Below, one piece after another: positions 9,849 to 18,579 of a stretch of 64,000 nt of DNA (position 1 is the stretch's first letter; every line of letters begins with the position of its first letter). The notes below the pieces were generated by a model. It was not told the DNA's origin, did no database searches, and was given only the letters and a program-made list of their open reading frames with translations. The DNA lies in assembly GCA_937864115.1 (NCBI GenBank), contig CALMII010000018.1, positions 228,995 to 292,994 on the forward strand, written 5' to 3'. Origin of the DNA: an uncultured Steroidobacter sp. (lineage in GTDB: Bacteria; Pseudomonadota; Gammaproteobacteria; Steroidobacterales; Steroidobacteraceae). Both the position numbers and the translations under genes were made by a program.

Positions 9849-11384
9849 ATGAGCGCATCGGTGTTCGATTCCCAGGCTGCATCGGCGGCGATCGACCGCT
9901 CGCGGCGACGTTTTCTTCGTACCACTGCTGCCGCCGGTGTCGCCGTGGCGCTCGCGCCCTATGCACGTCATGCGTTCGCCACGGTGCCGCGCGACGAGTT
10001 CATCGGTCTGTCGGTAGTCGATGTGGCGAAGCTGATTCGCGAGAGACAGATTTCCGCGGTCGACGCCGTGACTGCGTGCTACGCGCGCATCGACGAGGTC
10101 AACCCGAAGCTCAATGCCGTCGTCGCCACCTGCCGTGAGCGGGCATTGGCCGAGGCCCGCGAAGCCGACGCATTACTCGCGGCCGGCAAGACGCGCGGTC
10201 CGCTGCACGGCGTGCCCTTCACGGTCAAGGATTCCTTCGATACGGCGGGTGTCGTCACTACGGGCGGAACCCTCGGGCGCAAGGACTTCGTGCCAGGCAA
10301 GGATGCGACCGTCGTTGCACGTGCGCGCGCCGCGGGCGCCATCCTGCTCGGCAAGACCAACACACCGGAGTTCACGCTCGGCGGCGGCGCGCGCGGCACC
10401 TACAACCTGGTGTATGGGCAGACCTACAACCCCTACAACACCGCGTACTCGCCTGCAGGTTCGTCCGGCGGCGCCGGTGCGATCGTGGCCGCAGGCGGCG
10501 CGTTCTTCGACATCGGCTCCGACTACGGCGGTTCGATCCGCAGTCCGGCGTACAACAATGGCATCGCGGGCATCAAGCCGACGCTCGGACGTGTGCCGCG
10601 CACCGGTCACATCGTCGGTTACGGCGGACCCTTCGATTCCTTCCAGGAAACGGGACCGATGGCGCGTCGCGTCGAGGATCTCGCGCTGCTGCTGCCGATC
10701 ATGGCCGGCCCCGACAACTGGGATGCAACGATGGCGCCGGTGCCGCTCGGCGATCCGCGTACCGTCGAACTGAAAAAGCTGCGTGTGGCGTACTACACCA
10801 CCAACGGCGAGGCTGATCCGACGCCGGAGATTCAACAGCTCGTGAAGCAGTGCGCCGGCTATTTCCGGGATCTCGGCTGCAAGGTGACGGACGACCGCCC
10901 GCCGAAGATGAAGGAACTTGCCGAAGCGCGACAGAAGTTCAGCGGCGCCAACGATGCCGATCACATGCGCCGCATGTTGAAGAAGTACGGCACGACGCAG
11001 GCCTCGCCCGGCCTGCGGATATCCGGCGAACTGCAACCCAGCGCCGAGTTCACGGGCTGGTGCGAAGTGATGGACAGCATCAAGAGCGAACAGCTCGCGT
11101 GGTTCGAGAAATACGATCTCATTCTCTGTCCCGCGAATGCCAAGCCGCCGCAGAAGGTGCCGGCGGAATTCACGCGCGCGCCAGGTTCGAATCCCAGCTA
11201 CACCAGCCAGTACAACACCACCGGCTGGCCTGCCGGAGTCGTGCGCGCCGGCACGTCGACCGAAGAGACAGGTCTGCCGCTCGGCATCCAGATCGTGGGA
11301 CAGCCGTGGCGCGATGACGTCGTGCTCGCGGCGATGGCGTACGTCGAGAAGCAGACAGGCGGATGGCAGCGGCCGCCGCTCTGA
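9849..11384 (+). CDS. Tat-exported amidase-signature hydrolase A4
   Basis: A 511-residue AS-family amidase with a twin-arginine leader (SRRRFLRTTAAAGVAVAL, residues 18-35), so it should be exported folded through Tat. Triad K127 (GVPFTVKDSFDT), S205 (AGSSGGAGAI) and S229 (SDYGGSIRSP). It belongs to the same subgroup as A6, sharing FTLGG, AGAIVAAGGA-FDIGSD and a VRxGTS/VRCGSS stretch near the C-terminus. A good AACGGAG site lies upstream. Why some array members use Tat and others Sec is unclear; Tat use could reflect a tightly folded or oligomeric enzyme. Confidence 0.9.
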   Translation: MSASVFDSQAASAAIDRSRRRFLRTTAAAGVAVALAPYARHAFATVPRDEFIGLSVVDVAKLIRERQISAVDAVTACYARIDEVNPKLNAVVATCRERALAEAREADALLAAGKTRGPLHGVPFTVKDSFDTAGVVTTGGTLGRKDFVPGKDATVVARARAAGAILLGKTNTPEFTLGGGARGTYNLVYGQTYNPYNTAYSPAGSSGGAGAIVAAGGAFFDIGSDYGGSIRSPAYNNGIAGIKPTLGRVPRTGHIVGYGGPFDSFQETGPMARRVEDLALLLPIMAGPDNWDATMAPVPLGDPRTVELKKLRVAYYTTNGEADPTPEIQQLVKQCAGYFRDLGCKVTDDRPPKMKELAEARQKFSGANDADHMRRMLKKYGTTQASPGLRISGELQPSAEFTGWCEVMDSIKSEQLAWFEKYDLILCPANAKPPQKVPAEFTRAPGSNPSYTSQYNTTGWPAGVVRAGTSTEETGLPLGIQIVGQPWRDDVVLAAMAYVEKQTGGWQRPPL

Positions 11385-11393
11385 GGTGCGTCG

Positions 11394-13367
11394 ATGAATC
11401 ATCGCATTGCGGCGGCATCCGCCATCGTGCTGCTGTTCGTCGGTTGCGGGCGTGCGCCCGAGGCGCCGCCAGGAAAGTTCGAGATACTGGAGGCGCGCAT
11501 CGGCGATGTGCACGCAGCGATCATCGCCGGGCAGCTCACCTCTGAGCAGTTCGTGCGCCAGTACTTCGCGCGCATCAAGGCGTACAACGGCACCTGCGTC
11601 AATGAACCCGAAGGCATCCTCGGTCCGATCACTACTATTCCCGACGCCGGCCAGATCAATGCACTGTCGACATTGAATCTGCGCCCGGCCGCGCGCCAGC
11701 GGCTCGGCTTCGACGAGCGCAAGGCACGCAGCATGACGGATGCTGCCGACGACGATCCGATGATGCCGGACGCGCTTGAAGTGGCAGTGGAGCTGGACCG
11801 CAAGTTCGCGCAGACCGGCAGGCTGGTCGGTCCGCTGCACGGCATTCCCATCGCGATCAAGGATCAGTTCGATACCTTCGACATGCGCACGACCTCGGGC
11901 GCGGACGCGGCCTATGCCAACGATCGTCCGCCCGACGACGCGACGTTCGTGCAGCGCCTGCGCGAGGCCGGCGCGATCATCATCGCCAAGGCCAACATGG
12001 GCGAATACGCCAGCGGCGATCGCAGTTCGTTCGGCGGCACGCTGTGCAATCCCTACGACACCGAACGCACGCCGGGCCGCTCCAGCGGCGGTTCGGGTTC
12101 GGCGGTCGCCGCCAATCTCGCGATGTGCGCGATTGCCGAGGAGTCCGGGCCGTCCGCACGTAATCCCGGCAAGAACAACAGCACCGTCGCGCTGGCGCCC
12201 ACCCAGGAACTGGTGAGTCGCGACGGCATGATTCCAGCCTCGTTCATGAACGACCGGGTGGGTCCGATCTGTCGCACGGTCGAGGATGTGGCGCGCGTCC
12301 TCGATGTGATCGCAGGCTACGATCCGAAGGATGAACTGACCGCCTTCAGTGTCGGCCGCGCGCCGCTGCGTTCCTATCACAGCTACGCACAGGAGCGTTC
12401 GCTCGCGGGCATGCGCATCGGCGTGATGCGCGAGTACATGGACAAGCGGCTGTTCACCGCGGCCGATGCGCAGAGCATCGACATCGTGGCGCAGGCCCTC
12501 GACGACATCCGCAAGCTCGGCGCCGAAGTAGTCGATCCCGGTCCGGAGGGCGCGCTCTTCCAGGACTGCGTGCGCAAGTACGATCCGTCGGCCCACAACT
12601 CGCTTTTCATCAAACAGTTCCCCGAGCTGTTCCCGGTCGATCGCAACGGCAAGCCGGCGGCCGATCATGTGGCGACGCTCGTCGACCTGTTCTTCGAACC
12701 CGGGAAGTTTCCCGATGGACCGAGCATCCGCGGTCTCGGTCCGGCGCCGACGACGGGCGAACGCAAGTACGCTATGAACCGCTACCTGCGCGAGCGTGGC
12801 GACAGCCGCATCCACACGATGGCGGACCTGGCCGAACACAGCAGCTTCTTTCGTGACACGCGCGCGGGTTCCGGCTTCTCCGACAAGCGGCAGGGGCTGA
12901 TCGAGCGCAGCGCGGACATGACGCTCGACATTGCCGCGCGCCTGCAGACCCGCTTCGCGCTGCAGCAGGTCGGGCTGCAATGCATGGCCATGCTGAAGCT
13001 CGATGCCGTCATCTATCCCACCAGCAACATTCCTCCCTCGAAGCTCGGCGCGCCGACGGAGCCGACGGTCAACGAACGATCGTCGAATGCATGGACACTG
13101 CTGGGAGCGAATGGCTTCCCGGCGATCACCGTGCCGGCGGGATTCACCACCGAGGTCTACGACCGCGTCGTCGATGCGACGGCACCGGGAGGGACGCGCC
13201 TTGTGGGGCCGATTTCTGCGGTGTTGCCCGTCGGCATCGATTTCCTCGGCAAGCCTTTCGATGAGCCGACCCTGCTTGCCATCGCTTCCGCGTACGAAAC
13301 TGCGACGCGTCATCGTCGACAGCCTGCAGCATTCGGCCCGTTGAGCTCAGCGGACGAACATCAGTGA
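11394..13367 (+). CDS. Long amidase-signature lipoprotein A5
   Basis: A 657-residue AS-family amidase, longer than the usual 450-550. The leader ends in a lipobox (LLFVGC, Cys18), which points to a membrane-anchored lipoprotein. Triad K156 (IPIAIKDQFDT), S230 (RSSGGSGSA) and S254. The nucleophile loop reads EESGPSARNP where most AS enzymes have TDTGGSIR-like sequence, but the serine keeps its place 24 residues after the cis-serine. It has an extra N-terminal block (YNGTCVNEPEGILGPITTIP) and long inserts shared with A8, its close paralogue. It starts ten bases after A4. Confidence 0.88.
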   Translation: MNHRIAAASAIVLLFVGCGRAPEAPPGKFEILEARIGDVHAAIIAGQLTSEQFVRQYFARIKAYNGTCVNEPEGILGPITTIPDAGQINALSTLNLRPAARQRLGFDERKARSMTDAADDDPMMPDALEVAVELDRKFAQTGRLVGPLHGIPIAIKDQFDTFDMRTTSGADAAYANDRPPDDATFVQRLREAGAIIIAKANMGEYASGDRSSFGGTLCNPYDTERTPGRSSGGSGSAVAANLAMCAIAEESGPSARNPGKNNSTVALAPTQELVSRDGMIPASFMNDRVGPICRTVEDVARVLDVIAGYDPKDELTAFSVGRAPLRSYHSYAQERSLAGMRIGVMREYMDKRLFTAADAQSIDIVAQALDDIRKLGAEVVDPGPEGALFQDCVRKYDPSAHNSLFIKQFPELFPVDRNGKPAADHVATLVDLFFEPGKFPDGPSIRGLGPAPTTGERKYAMNRYLRERGDSRIHTMADLAEHSSFFRDTRAGSGFSDKRQGLIERSADMTLDIAARLQTRFALQQVGLQCMAMLKLDAVIYPTSNIPPSKLGAPTEPTVNERSSNAWTLLGANGFPAITVPAGFTTEVYDRVVDATAPGGTRLVGPISAVLPVGIDFLGKPFDEPTLLAIASAYETATRHRRQPAAFGPLSSADEHQ

Positions 13368-13440
13368 CAGTGGTGGGGTGATCGGTACGAGCGTCGTCTG
13401 AAATGCAGTGAGGCCGCCAGTGCCGGCCGGGACTGCATTC

Positions 13441-14472
13441 ATGAGCAAGCTGTTCGTCGCGCTCGCGCTGTCGTCGTTGTTCGTTGCGTATCAGGCGCGC
13501 GCGGATGTCGATCTTCCCGGCGTCGCATTGTTCACCACGGGCGGCACCATCCAGAGCAAGGGAGCGCACCGCCAGAAGTTGATGGAGTACAGCGACGGTC
13601 GCGTCACGCCGCAGGAGCTGCTGGACGATCTGCCCGAGCTGCAGGGCATCGCGAAGATCGACGTCACCGAGATCAGCAACATCGGCAGCGGCGGCATGAA
13701 TACGGCGCTCCAGCTCAAGCTGGCGAAGGCGATCAACGCCGCGCTGGCGAAGCCTGGCGTGACCGGCGCGGTCGTGACGCACGGTACGGCGACGCTCGAA
13801 GAGACCGCGTACTTCCTGAACCTCGTCGTGAAGTCGGACAAGCCCGTGGTGCTGGTCGGTGCCATGCGGCCGTTCACTGCCGTCAGCCGCGACGGGCCCT
13901 TCAATCTGTACAACGCCGTGCGCGTCGCCACCTCGCCGCAGGCGAAGGGCATGGGCGTGCTCATCATGCTCAACGACGAGATCAACGCCGCGCGCGACAC
14001 GACCAAGAGCAACACCTATCGCATGGAGACGTTCGTGGCGCGCGATCTCGGACCGCTCGGCTATGCCGATTCCGATCGCATCGTCTTCTACCGCCGCCCG
14101 CTGTATCGCCACACGACGAAGTCGGAATTCGATGTCGGCGCGCTCGATGACCTGCCGCGGGTCGATGTCACCTATGCCTATCAGGAATCCGATGGCGTGG
14201 CGATCGATGCCTTCGTCGCCGCGGGCGCCAGAGGTGTGGTGCTGACCGGCAGCAATGCCGACGCCGTCAAGAAAGGGCAGACGAAAGGGGTGGTGTTCGT
14301 GCAGAGCGATCGCAAGGGCGCCGGACGCGTGGTCGAGAGCGCCCGACAGATGGAGCGCGGCATCGTCACGTCCGACAACCTGCCGCCGCAGAAGGCGCGC
14401 GTGCTGCTGCGTCTGGCGCTTACCAGGACCACGGACCTGAAAGAGATTCAGAGGATGTTCAATGAGTATTGA
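13441..14472 (+). CDS. Exported type-II-like L-asparaginase, copy 1 (Asp90 position is Ala)
   Basis: A 343-residue asparaginase of the bacterial type I/II family: Asn (or Gln) to Asp (or Glu) plus ammonia. Signal peptide at residues 1-22. The nucleophile is T36 (FTTGGTIQSK). The second triad reads T116-A117 (THGTATLEET) with K189 (RDTTKSNT). In E. coli AnsB these are T89-D90-K162, so the aspartate is replaced by alanine. The C-terminus (LRLALTRTTDLKEIQRMFNEY-like) is typical of the family. ATG 13441 was preferred over upstream 13408 because the signal peptide starts there. Its 3' end overlaps copy 2 by 11 bases. A periplasmic product would release ammonia from asparagine or its amide derivatives. 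Confidence 0.9.
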   Translation: MSKLFVALALSSLFVAYQARADVDLPGVALFTTGGTIQSKGAHRQKLMEYSDGRVTPQELLDDLPELQGIAKIDVTEISNIGSGGMNTALQLKLAKAINAALAKPGVTGAVVTHGTATLEETAYFLNLVVKSDKPVVLVGAMRPFTAVSRDGPFNLYNAVRVATSPQAKGMGVLIMLNDEINAARDTTKSNTYRMETFVARDLGPLGYADSDRIVFYRRPLYRHTTKSEFDVGALDDLPRVDVTYAYQESDGVAIDAFVAAGARGVVLTGSNADAVKKGQTKGVVFVQSDRKGAGRVVESARQMERGIVTSDNLPPQKARVLLRLALTRTTDLKEIQRMFNEY

Positions 14473-15628
14473 GCGGAGGGCGGTGAGTAATGAGCGGCGA
14501 GCAGTGAGCCGGAAGCAGTGGCTGCGTATCTGCAGCGTGGCCTGCCTGCTCGCGGGACCGGCTGCCGTTGCGCAGGAGATTCCAACCTATGCGCCACCGC
14601 CGGCCATGCCGGCGGACATGGCAAAGCTGCCGCACGTCGTGCTCATGTCCATGGGCGGCACGATCGCCAGCCGTGGCGATACGCGGCTCAATATAACCAA
14701 CTACGGAGGTAAGGGCGCGCCGCGGGTCGACCCACAGCATTGGGTAACGGATCTGCCGGAGCTGAAGGGAATCGCCAGTATCACGCTGGAAGATCAGCGC
14801 GCGCCGCAGGATCGGCCCACCGGCAGCGAGACGCACGAGGATTTCGCGCGTGTCGCGAAGCGGCTCAATGAACTTGCAGCGGATCCCGGCGTCGATGGCA
14901 TCGTGGTCACGCACGGTACCAACACGATGGCGGAAACCGCCTACTACATGAGCCTGGTGGTGAAGACCGACAAGCCGGTGGTCTTCGTCGGCTCACAACG
15001 TCCGTGGACGGGATTGTCCGGCGACGGTCCGCGCAATCTTTACGACGCCGTGCGCGTCGCCGCGTCGAAGGAAGCGCGCGGCAAAGGTGTTCTGCACTGC
15101 ATGGATCAGTTCATCAACACGGCACGCGATGTCGACAAGACCAGCGCGTATCGCGTCGACACGTTCAAAGGCGTGGATGTCGGTGCCATCGGGTTCGCCG
15201 ATCCCGACAAGGTGGTGTTCTATCGCGAGCCGGTGCGACGTCACACGTCGGGCTCGGAGTTCGCGGGCAAGGACTTTCAGTCGCTGCCGGCAGTTGAGGT
15301 TGCTTTCGCGTATCGCGATGCGCCGGGCTATCTGATCGATGCCATGGTCGAGCACGGTGTCAAAGGCATCGTCGTCGAAGGCACCGGTGCGGGCAGTCCC
15401 ACCGGCAGCGAGACCGAAGCGATCAAGCGCGCGCAGGAGAAGGGCGTGGTGGTCGTCGCGACCGCACGTACCAACAGTGGCCGCGTGCAGGACACGCCGC
15501 GGCGACGCGAAGCGAAGATCGTGCCGGGCGACAACCTCGTGCCGGAGAAGGCGCGCATCCTGCTGCAACTCGCGCTGACGCAGACCAGCGATCTCGCTGA
15601 AATCCAGCGCATCTTCACTGAATACTGA
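14462..15628 (+). CDS. Exported L-asparaginase-like protein, copy 2 (Asp90 position is Asn)
   Basis: A 388-residue asparaginase-family protein that overlaps copy 1 by 11 bases. Leader RKQWLRICSVACLLAG then VAQE. Nucleophile T67 (MSMGGTIASRG). Second triad T153-N154 (THGTNTMAET) and K226 (RDVDKTSA), so the usual aspartate is asparagine. It has an extra loop at residues 74-95 (LNITNYGGKGAPRVD). Residues 4-17 are two copies of a seven-residue unit (ERRAVSN, ERRAVSR) encoded by a 21-bp tandem repeat, so the true start may be farther in. It is quite divergent from copy 1 and may act on a different amide. Confidence 0.88.
   Translation: MSIERRAVSNERRAVSRKQWLRICSVACLLAGPAAVAQEIPTYAPPPAMPADMAKLPHVVLMSMGGTIASRGDTRLNITNYGGKGAPRVDPQHWVTDLPELKGIASITLEDQRAPQDRPTGSETHEDFARVAKRLNELAADPGVDGIVVTHGTNTMAETAYYMSLVVKTDKPVVFVGSQRPWTGLSGDGPRNLYDAVRVAASKEARGKGVLHCMDQFINTARDVDKTSAYRVDTFKGVDVGAIGFADPDKVVFYREPVRRHTSGSEFAGKDFQSLPAVEVAFAYRDAPGYLIDAMVEHGVKGIVVEGTGAGSPTGSETEAIKRAQEKGVVVVATARTNSGRVQDTPRRREAKIVPGDNLVPEKARILLQLALTQTSDLAEIQRIFTEY
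14471..14512 (+). repeat. Two 21-bp tandem units spanning an asparaginase gene overlap
   Basis: Two imperfect 21-bp units, each beginning GAGCGG and holding GTGAG, run through the stop codon of copy 1 and the first codons of copy 2. They encode ERRAVSN and ERRAVSR. Such GAGCGG/GTGAG simple repeats are usually intergenic, so this suggests that an intergenic repeat became part of the reading frame. Confidence 0.6.
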
Positions 15629-15670
15629 GAGTCGGATTTCACACGGAGATCACAGAGATCACGGAGGTCA

Positions 15671-15727
15671 GAGAAGAAAAATTTCCACGCGCTCTGGCTC
15701 TGCCTGTGGGGCCGGCTTCAGCCGGCC
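15671..15727 (+). repeat. REP-type repeat, copy 1
   Basis: A block starting GAGAAGAAAAATTTCCACG and ending in the imperfect palindrome GGCCGGCTTCAGCCGGCC. The same arrangement appears at 22143-22200, and the palindrome alone at 34555. It lies in the 254-base gap between the asparaginases and A6. The rest of the gap (15629-15670 and 15728-15870) holds no gene I can support. Confidence 0.75.
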
Positions 15728-15882
15728 TTCTTGGGGATGGTGATCCAGTTGGCCGTGAGCGCCGGTGGCGTCGTTGAGTGCGATGAAGAGAAGAAAAGGA
15801 AAAGCGCCATGAAATTCCATCGAATGGTCGGTGGGGGACGCGCCACGCGACGCGTCAATCAGACGGAGCAGCGGGAGTGTGC

Positions 15883-17460
15883 ATGAACAAAGAACTCGCG
15901 ATCGAAGAGAGCACGTCGAATCGAATGCAGCGCCGCGATCTGCTGCGCATGTTCTCCCGAAAGGCGCTGGCTGCCACTGCCGCTGCAGCGACTTCAGTCG
16001 CACCGACGATCACCTCTGCCGCGAGCAAGACCGACGAGATCATTTTCATGTCGGCGACGAAGCTCGCCGCGCTCATCCGCGCCAGGAAGATTTCCGCCAG
16101 CGAAGCCGTCGAGGCTTACATCAATCGCCAGCTATCAGTGAACGACCGCTTGAACGCCGTCGTCACCAATTCGTATGAGCGGGCGCGCGCGGAAGCGAAG
16201 GCGCTGGACGCGAAGGCGGCACGCGGCGAGTTCGTCGGGCCGCTGCATGGCGTGCCGATGACGATCAAGGATTCGCTCGACACTGAAGGCGTGATCTCGA
16301 CGGGTGCCACGGTCGGGCGGCAGCAGTACGTGCCGCAGAAAGATGCGACCGTCGTCGCTCGCGTACGCAAAGCAGGCGCGATTCTTCTCGGCAAGACCAA
16401 TACGCCGGAGTTCACGCTCGGCGGGCTGAGCGGCATCAGTACCGCGAGCAATCTGCTGTTCGGCGGTTCGCACAATCCGTACGACCTCACGCGCAGCACG
16501 TCGGGATCGTCCGGCGGCGCCGGCGCCATCGTGGCGGCGGGCGGCGCGGCGTTCGACATCGGCTCCGACTGGGGCGGTTCGATTCGCGGTCCGTCGCACA
16601 ACAATGGCATCGCCGGCATCAAGCCGACCAGCGTGCGTGTACCTCGCACCGGTCACATCGTCGATTACGGCGGCGTGTTCGATCTGTGGCAGCAGCTCGG
16701 GCCGATGACGCGCTGGGTGGAAGATCTGACGCTGATCACGCCGATCATCAGCGGTCCGGATTTTCACGATGTGTCATGCGCGCCCGTGCCCTGGGCCGAC
16801 CCGGCGAAGGTCGATCTGAGCAAGCTGCGTGTTGCGTACTGCGTCGACAACAAGGCTACCGGCAACGGCGCCACGGACGAGGACACGCGCAAGACCGTGC
16901 AGCAGGCAGCGGCATGGCTGAAGAGTGTCGCGGCCAGCGTCAACGAAGACGTGCCGCAGCAGATCCTGCTCGATCTGAGCGCGGCGCGTTCCAGGCTGAC
17001 CAGCGGCGATGCCTGGCAGTTCTATCAGCGCCTTGCCGATCGCTGGGGCACGAAGAATTTCTCGCCCTCGGTGAAGGAGCGCATGAAGAACATGACGCCC
17101 ATCACCAGCGCCGAGTACGTCGAGGCGTGGGAAAAGCAGGACGAGGGCAAGTCGCTGATGCTCGAGTGGATGACGCAGTACGACGTGTTCCTGTGTCCCG
17201 TCGCCGGCAAGCCCGCGCAGCCCATCGATGCCGAGCCTGGCACGGGCGGTTTCGGCGGGCCGGGAATGACATGGCAATACACCGGTGTGTTCAACAGTAC
17301 AGGCTGGCCGTCGACGGTCGTGCGCTGCGGCAGTTCTGCCGACGGCAAGCTGCCCATCGGTGTGCAGGTGGTCGCGGCGCCCTGGCGCGACGACATCACG
17401 CTCGCGGTGGCGAGCTATCTCGAAAGCAGGAGCGGTGGCTGGCAGAAGCCGCCGATCTGA
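15883..17460 (+). CDS. Tat-exported amidase-signature hydrolase A6
   Basis: A 525-residue AS-family amidase. Tat-like leader (MQRRDLLRMFSRKALAAT, residues 15-32). Triad K129 (GVPMTIKDSLDT), S209 (SGSSGGAGAI) and S233 (SDWGGSIRGP). Closest array relative is A4. The start ATG 15883 has GGGAG five bases upstream; a GTG at 15877 overlaps that site and is less likely. It follows a repeat-containing gap, so a new transcription unit may start here. The stop is one base before the acetamidase start. Confidence 0.9.
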   Translation: MNKELAIEESTSNRMQRRDLLRMFSRKALAATAAAATSVAPTITSAASKTDEIIFMSATKLAALIRARKISASEAVEAYINRQLSVNDRLNAVVTNSYERARAEAKALDAKAARGEFVGPLHGVPMTIKDSLDTEGVISTGATVGRQQYVPQKDATVVARVRKAGAILLGKTNTPEFTLGGLSGISTASNLLFGGSHNPYDLTRSTSGSSGGAGAIVAAGGAAFDIGSDWGGSIRGPSHNNGIAGIKPTSVRVPRTGHIVDYGGVFDLWQQLGPMTRWVEDLTLITPIISGPDFHDVSCAPVPWADPAKVDLSKLRVAYCVDNKATGNGATDEDTRKTVQQAAAWLKSVAASVNEDVPQQILLDLSAARSRLTSGDAWQFYQRLADRWGTKNFSPSVKERMKNMTPITSAEYVEAWEKQDEGKSLMLEWMTQYDVFLCPVAGKPAQPIDAEPGTGGFGGPGMTWQYTGVFNSTGWPSTVVRCGSSADGKLPIGVQVVAAPWRDDITLAVASYLESRSGGWQKPPI

Positions 17461-17461
17461 G

Positions 17462-18571
17462 ATGCGCATCATGAGGATTCACTTGCGTTGGCTGATGGGT
17501 GCGATGCTGGCGATCGGCAGCGCGCAGGCGGCTGAACCAAAGTTCGATCACCTGCTGCCGCTGACACCAGCCAATTCGGCCATCGGCAACTTTCCCGCGC
17601 AGAAGAGCGCGGTGCTGACGATCAAGTCGGGCGATACCGTCAAGTTCGAAACGGGCGGCGGCAATCGCTGGGGCGACAGGACGCCGCAGCAATGGCTCGA
17701 TGAAAACGGCATCCAGCTCGATGCCGAGGATGCGCGTGCGATCGGCGAGATCGACAGGGTGGTGAAGGAAACCACGCGCTACGCCGGCATCCAGAACGGT
17801 CATCTGCTGGTGGGGCCGGTCGCGATCGAAGGCGCGATGCCCGGCGATTCGATCGAAGTGCGGATTCTGTCCGTCGTGCCGCGCATTCCTTACGGCACGG
17901 TCGGCATGCGCCCCGGCGCCGGCGGCATTCCGGATGCCGTGCCGCAGCCCTTCACCAAGGTGGTGAAGCTCGATCGCAAGCGCAACGTCGGTCTGTTCGA
18001 GCCCGGCATCGACGTGCCGCTCGGTCCGTTCATGGGCGTGATGGGCACGTTGCCGCCGCTGTCGGATGGCGCGAATCGTCGCAGCGGTCCGCCCGGGCTG
18101 TTCGGCGGCAACCTGGATTGCAAGGAGCTCGTGTCCGGCGCGACGCTCTACCTGCCGGTGTTTCATCCCGGCGCACTCTTCTATACGGGCGATTCACACG
18201 CGGCTCAGGGGGATGGCGAAGTCACGGTCAATGCCATCGAGACTGCGAACACGGCGATCCTGCAGTTCGTTCTTCACAAGGGGAAGACACTGCGGGCGCC
18301 GCGGGCCGAGACGCCGACGCATTACATCGCGTTCGGTCTCGATCCCGATCTCGACAATGCCATGCAGATGGCCATTCACGAGACCAATGCCTGGCTCGGC
18401 GAACTGAAAGGGCTGGATTTCTACCACGCCTTCGCGCTGTCGAGCATTGCGATCGACTTCCGGGTCACGCAGGTGGTGGACGGCACCAAGGGCATTCACT
18501 CGATGATTCCCAAGTCGCTGCTGTTCCCCAGGGGCGCGCCTGCTTATTGGTACAAGACGGCTGCCAAGTAA
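17462..18571 (+). CDS. Exported acetamidase/formamidase family protein
   Basis: A 369-residue member of the acetamidase/formamidase (FmdA/AmdA) family, unrelated in fold to the AS enzymes. Family marks: VGPVAIEGAMPGDSIEVRI, FGGNLDCKELVSGATLYLPV and YTGDSHAAQGDGE, the last carrying the Asp/His/Glu cluster of the active site. A signal peptide at the start (MRIMRIHLRWLMGAMLAIGSAQA) marks it as exported, unlike typical cytosolic members. The start could be ATG 17462 or ATG 17471; neither has a strong ribosome site. Lying between A6 and A7, it would release ammonia from small or terminal amides and so complement the AS enzymes. Confidence 0.85.
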   Translation: MRIMRIHLRWLMGAMLAIGSAQAAEPKFDHLLPLTPANSAIGNFPAQKSAVLTIKSGDTVKFETGGGNRWGDRTPQQWLDENGIQLDAEDARAIGEIDRVVKETTRYAGIQNGHLLVGPVAIEGAMPGDSIEVRILSVVPRIPYGTVGMRPGAGGIPDAVPQPFTKVVKLDRKRNVGLFEPGIDVPLGPFMGVMGTLPPLSDGANRRSGPPGLFGGNLDCKELVSGATLYLPVFHPGALFYTGDSHAAQGDGEVTVNAIETANTAILQFVLHKGKTLRAPRAETPTHYIAFGLDPDLDNAMQMAIHETNAWLGELKGLDFYHAFALSSIAIDFRVTQVVDGTKGIHSMIPKSLLFPRGAPAYWYKTAAK

Positions 18572-18579
18572 CGAACCGC

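Noticed and set aside
10173..13313. A 1,046-codon minus-strand frame across A4 and A5
   Set aside because: Shadow of two genes with full catalytic motifs on the other strand; its translation has no recognisable domain.
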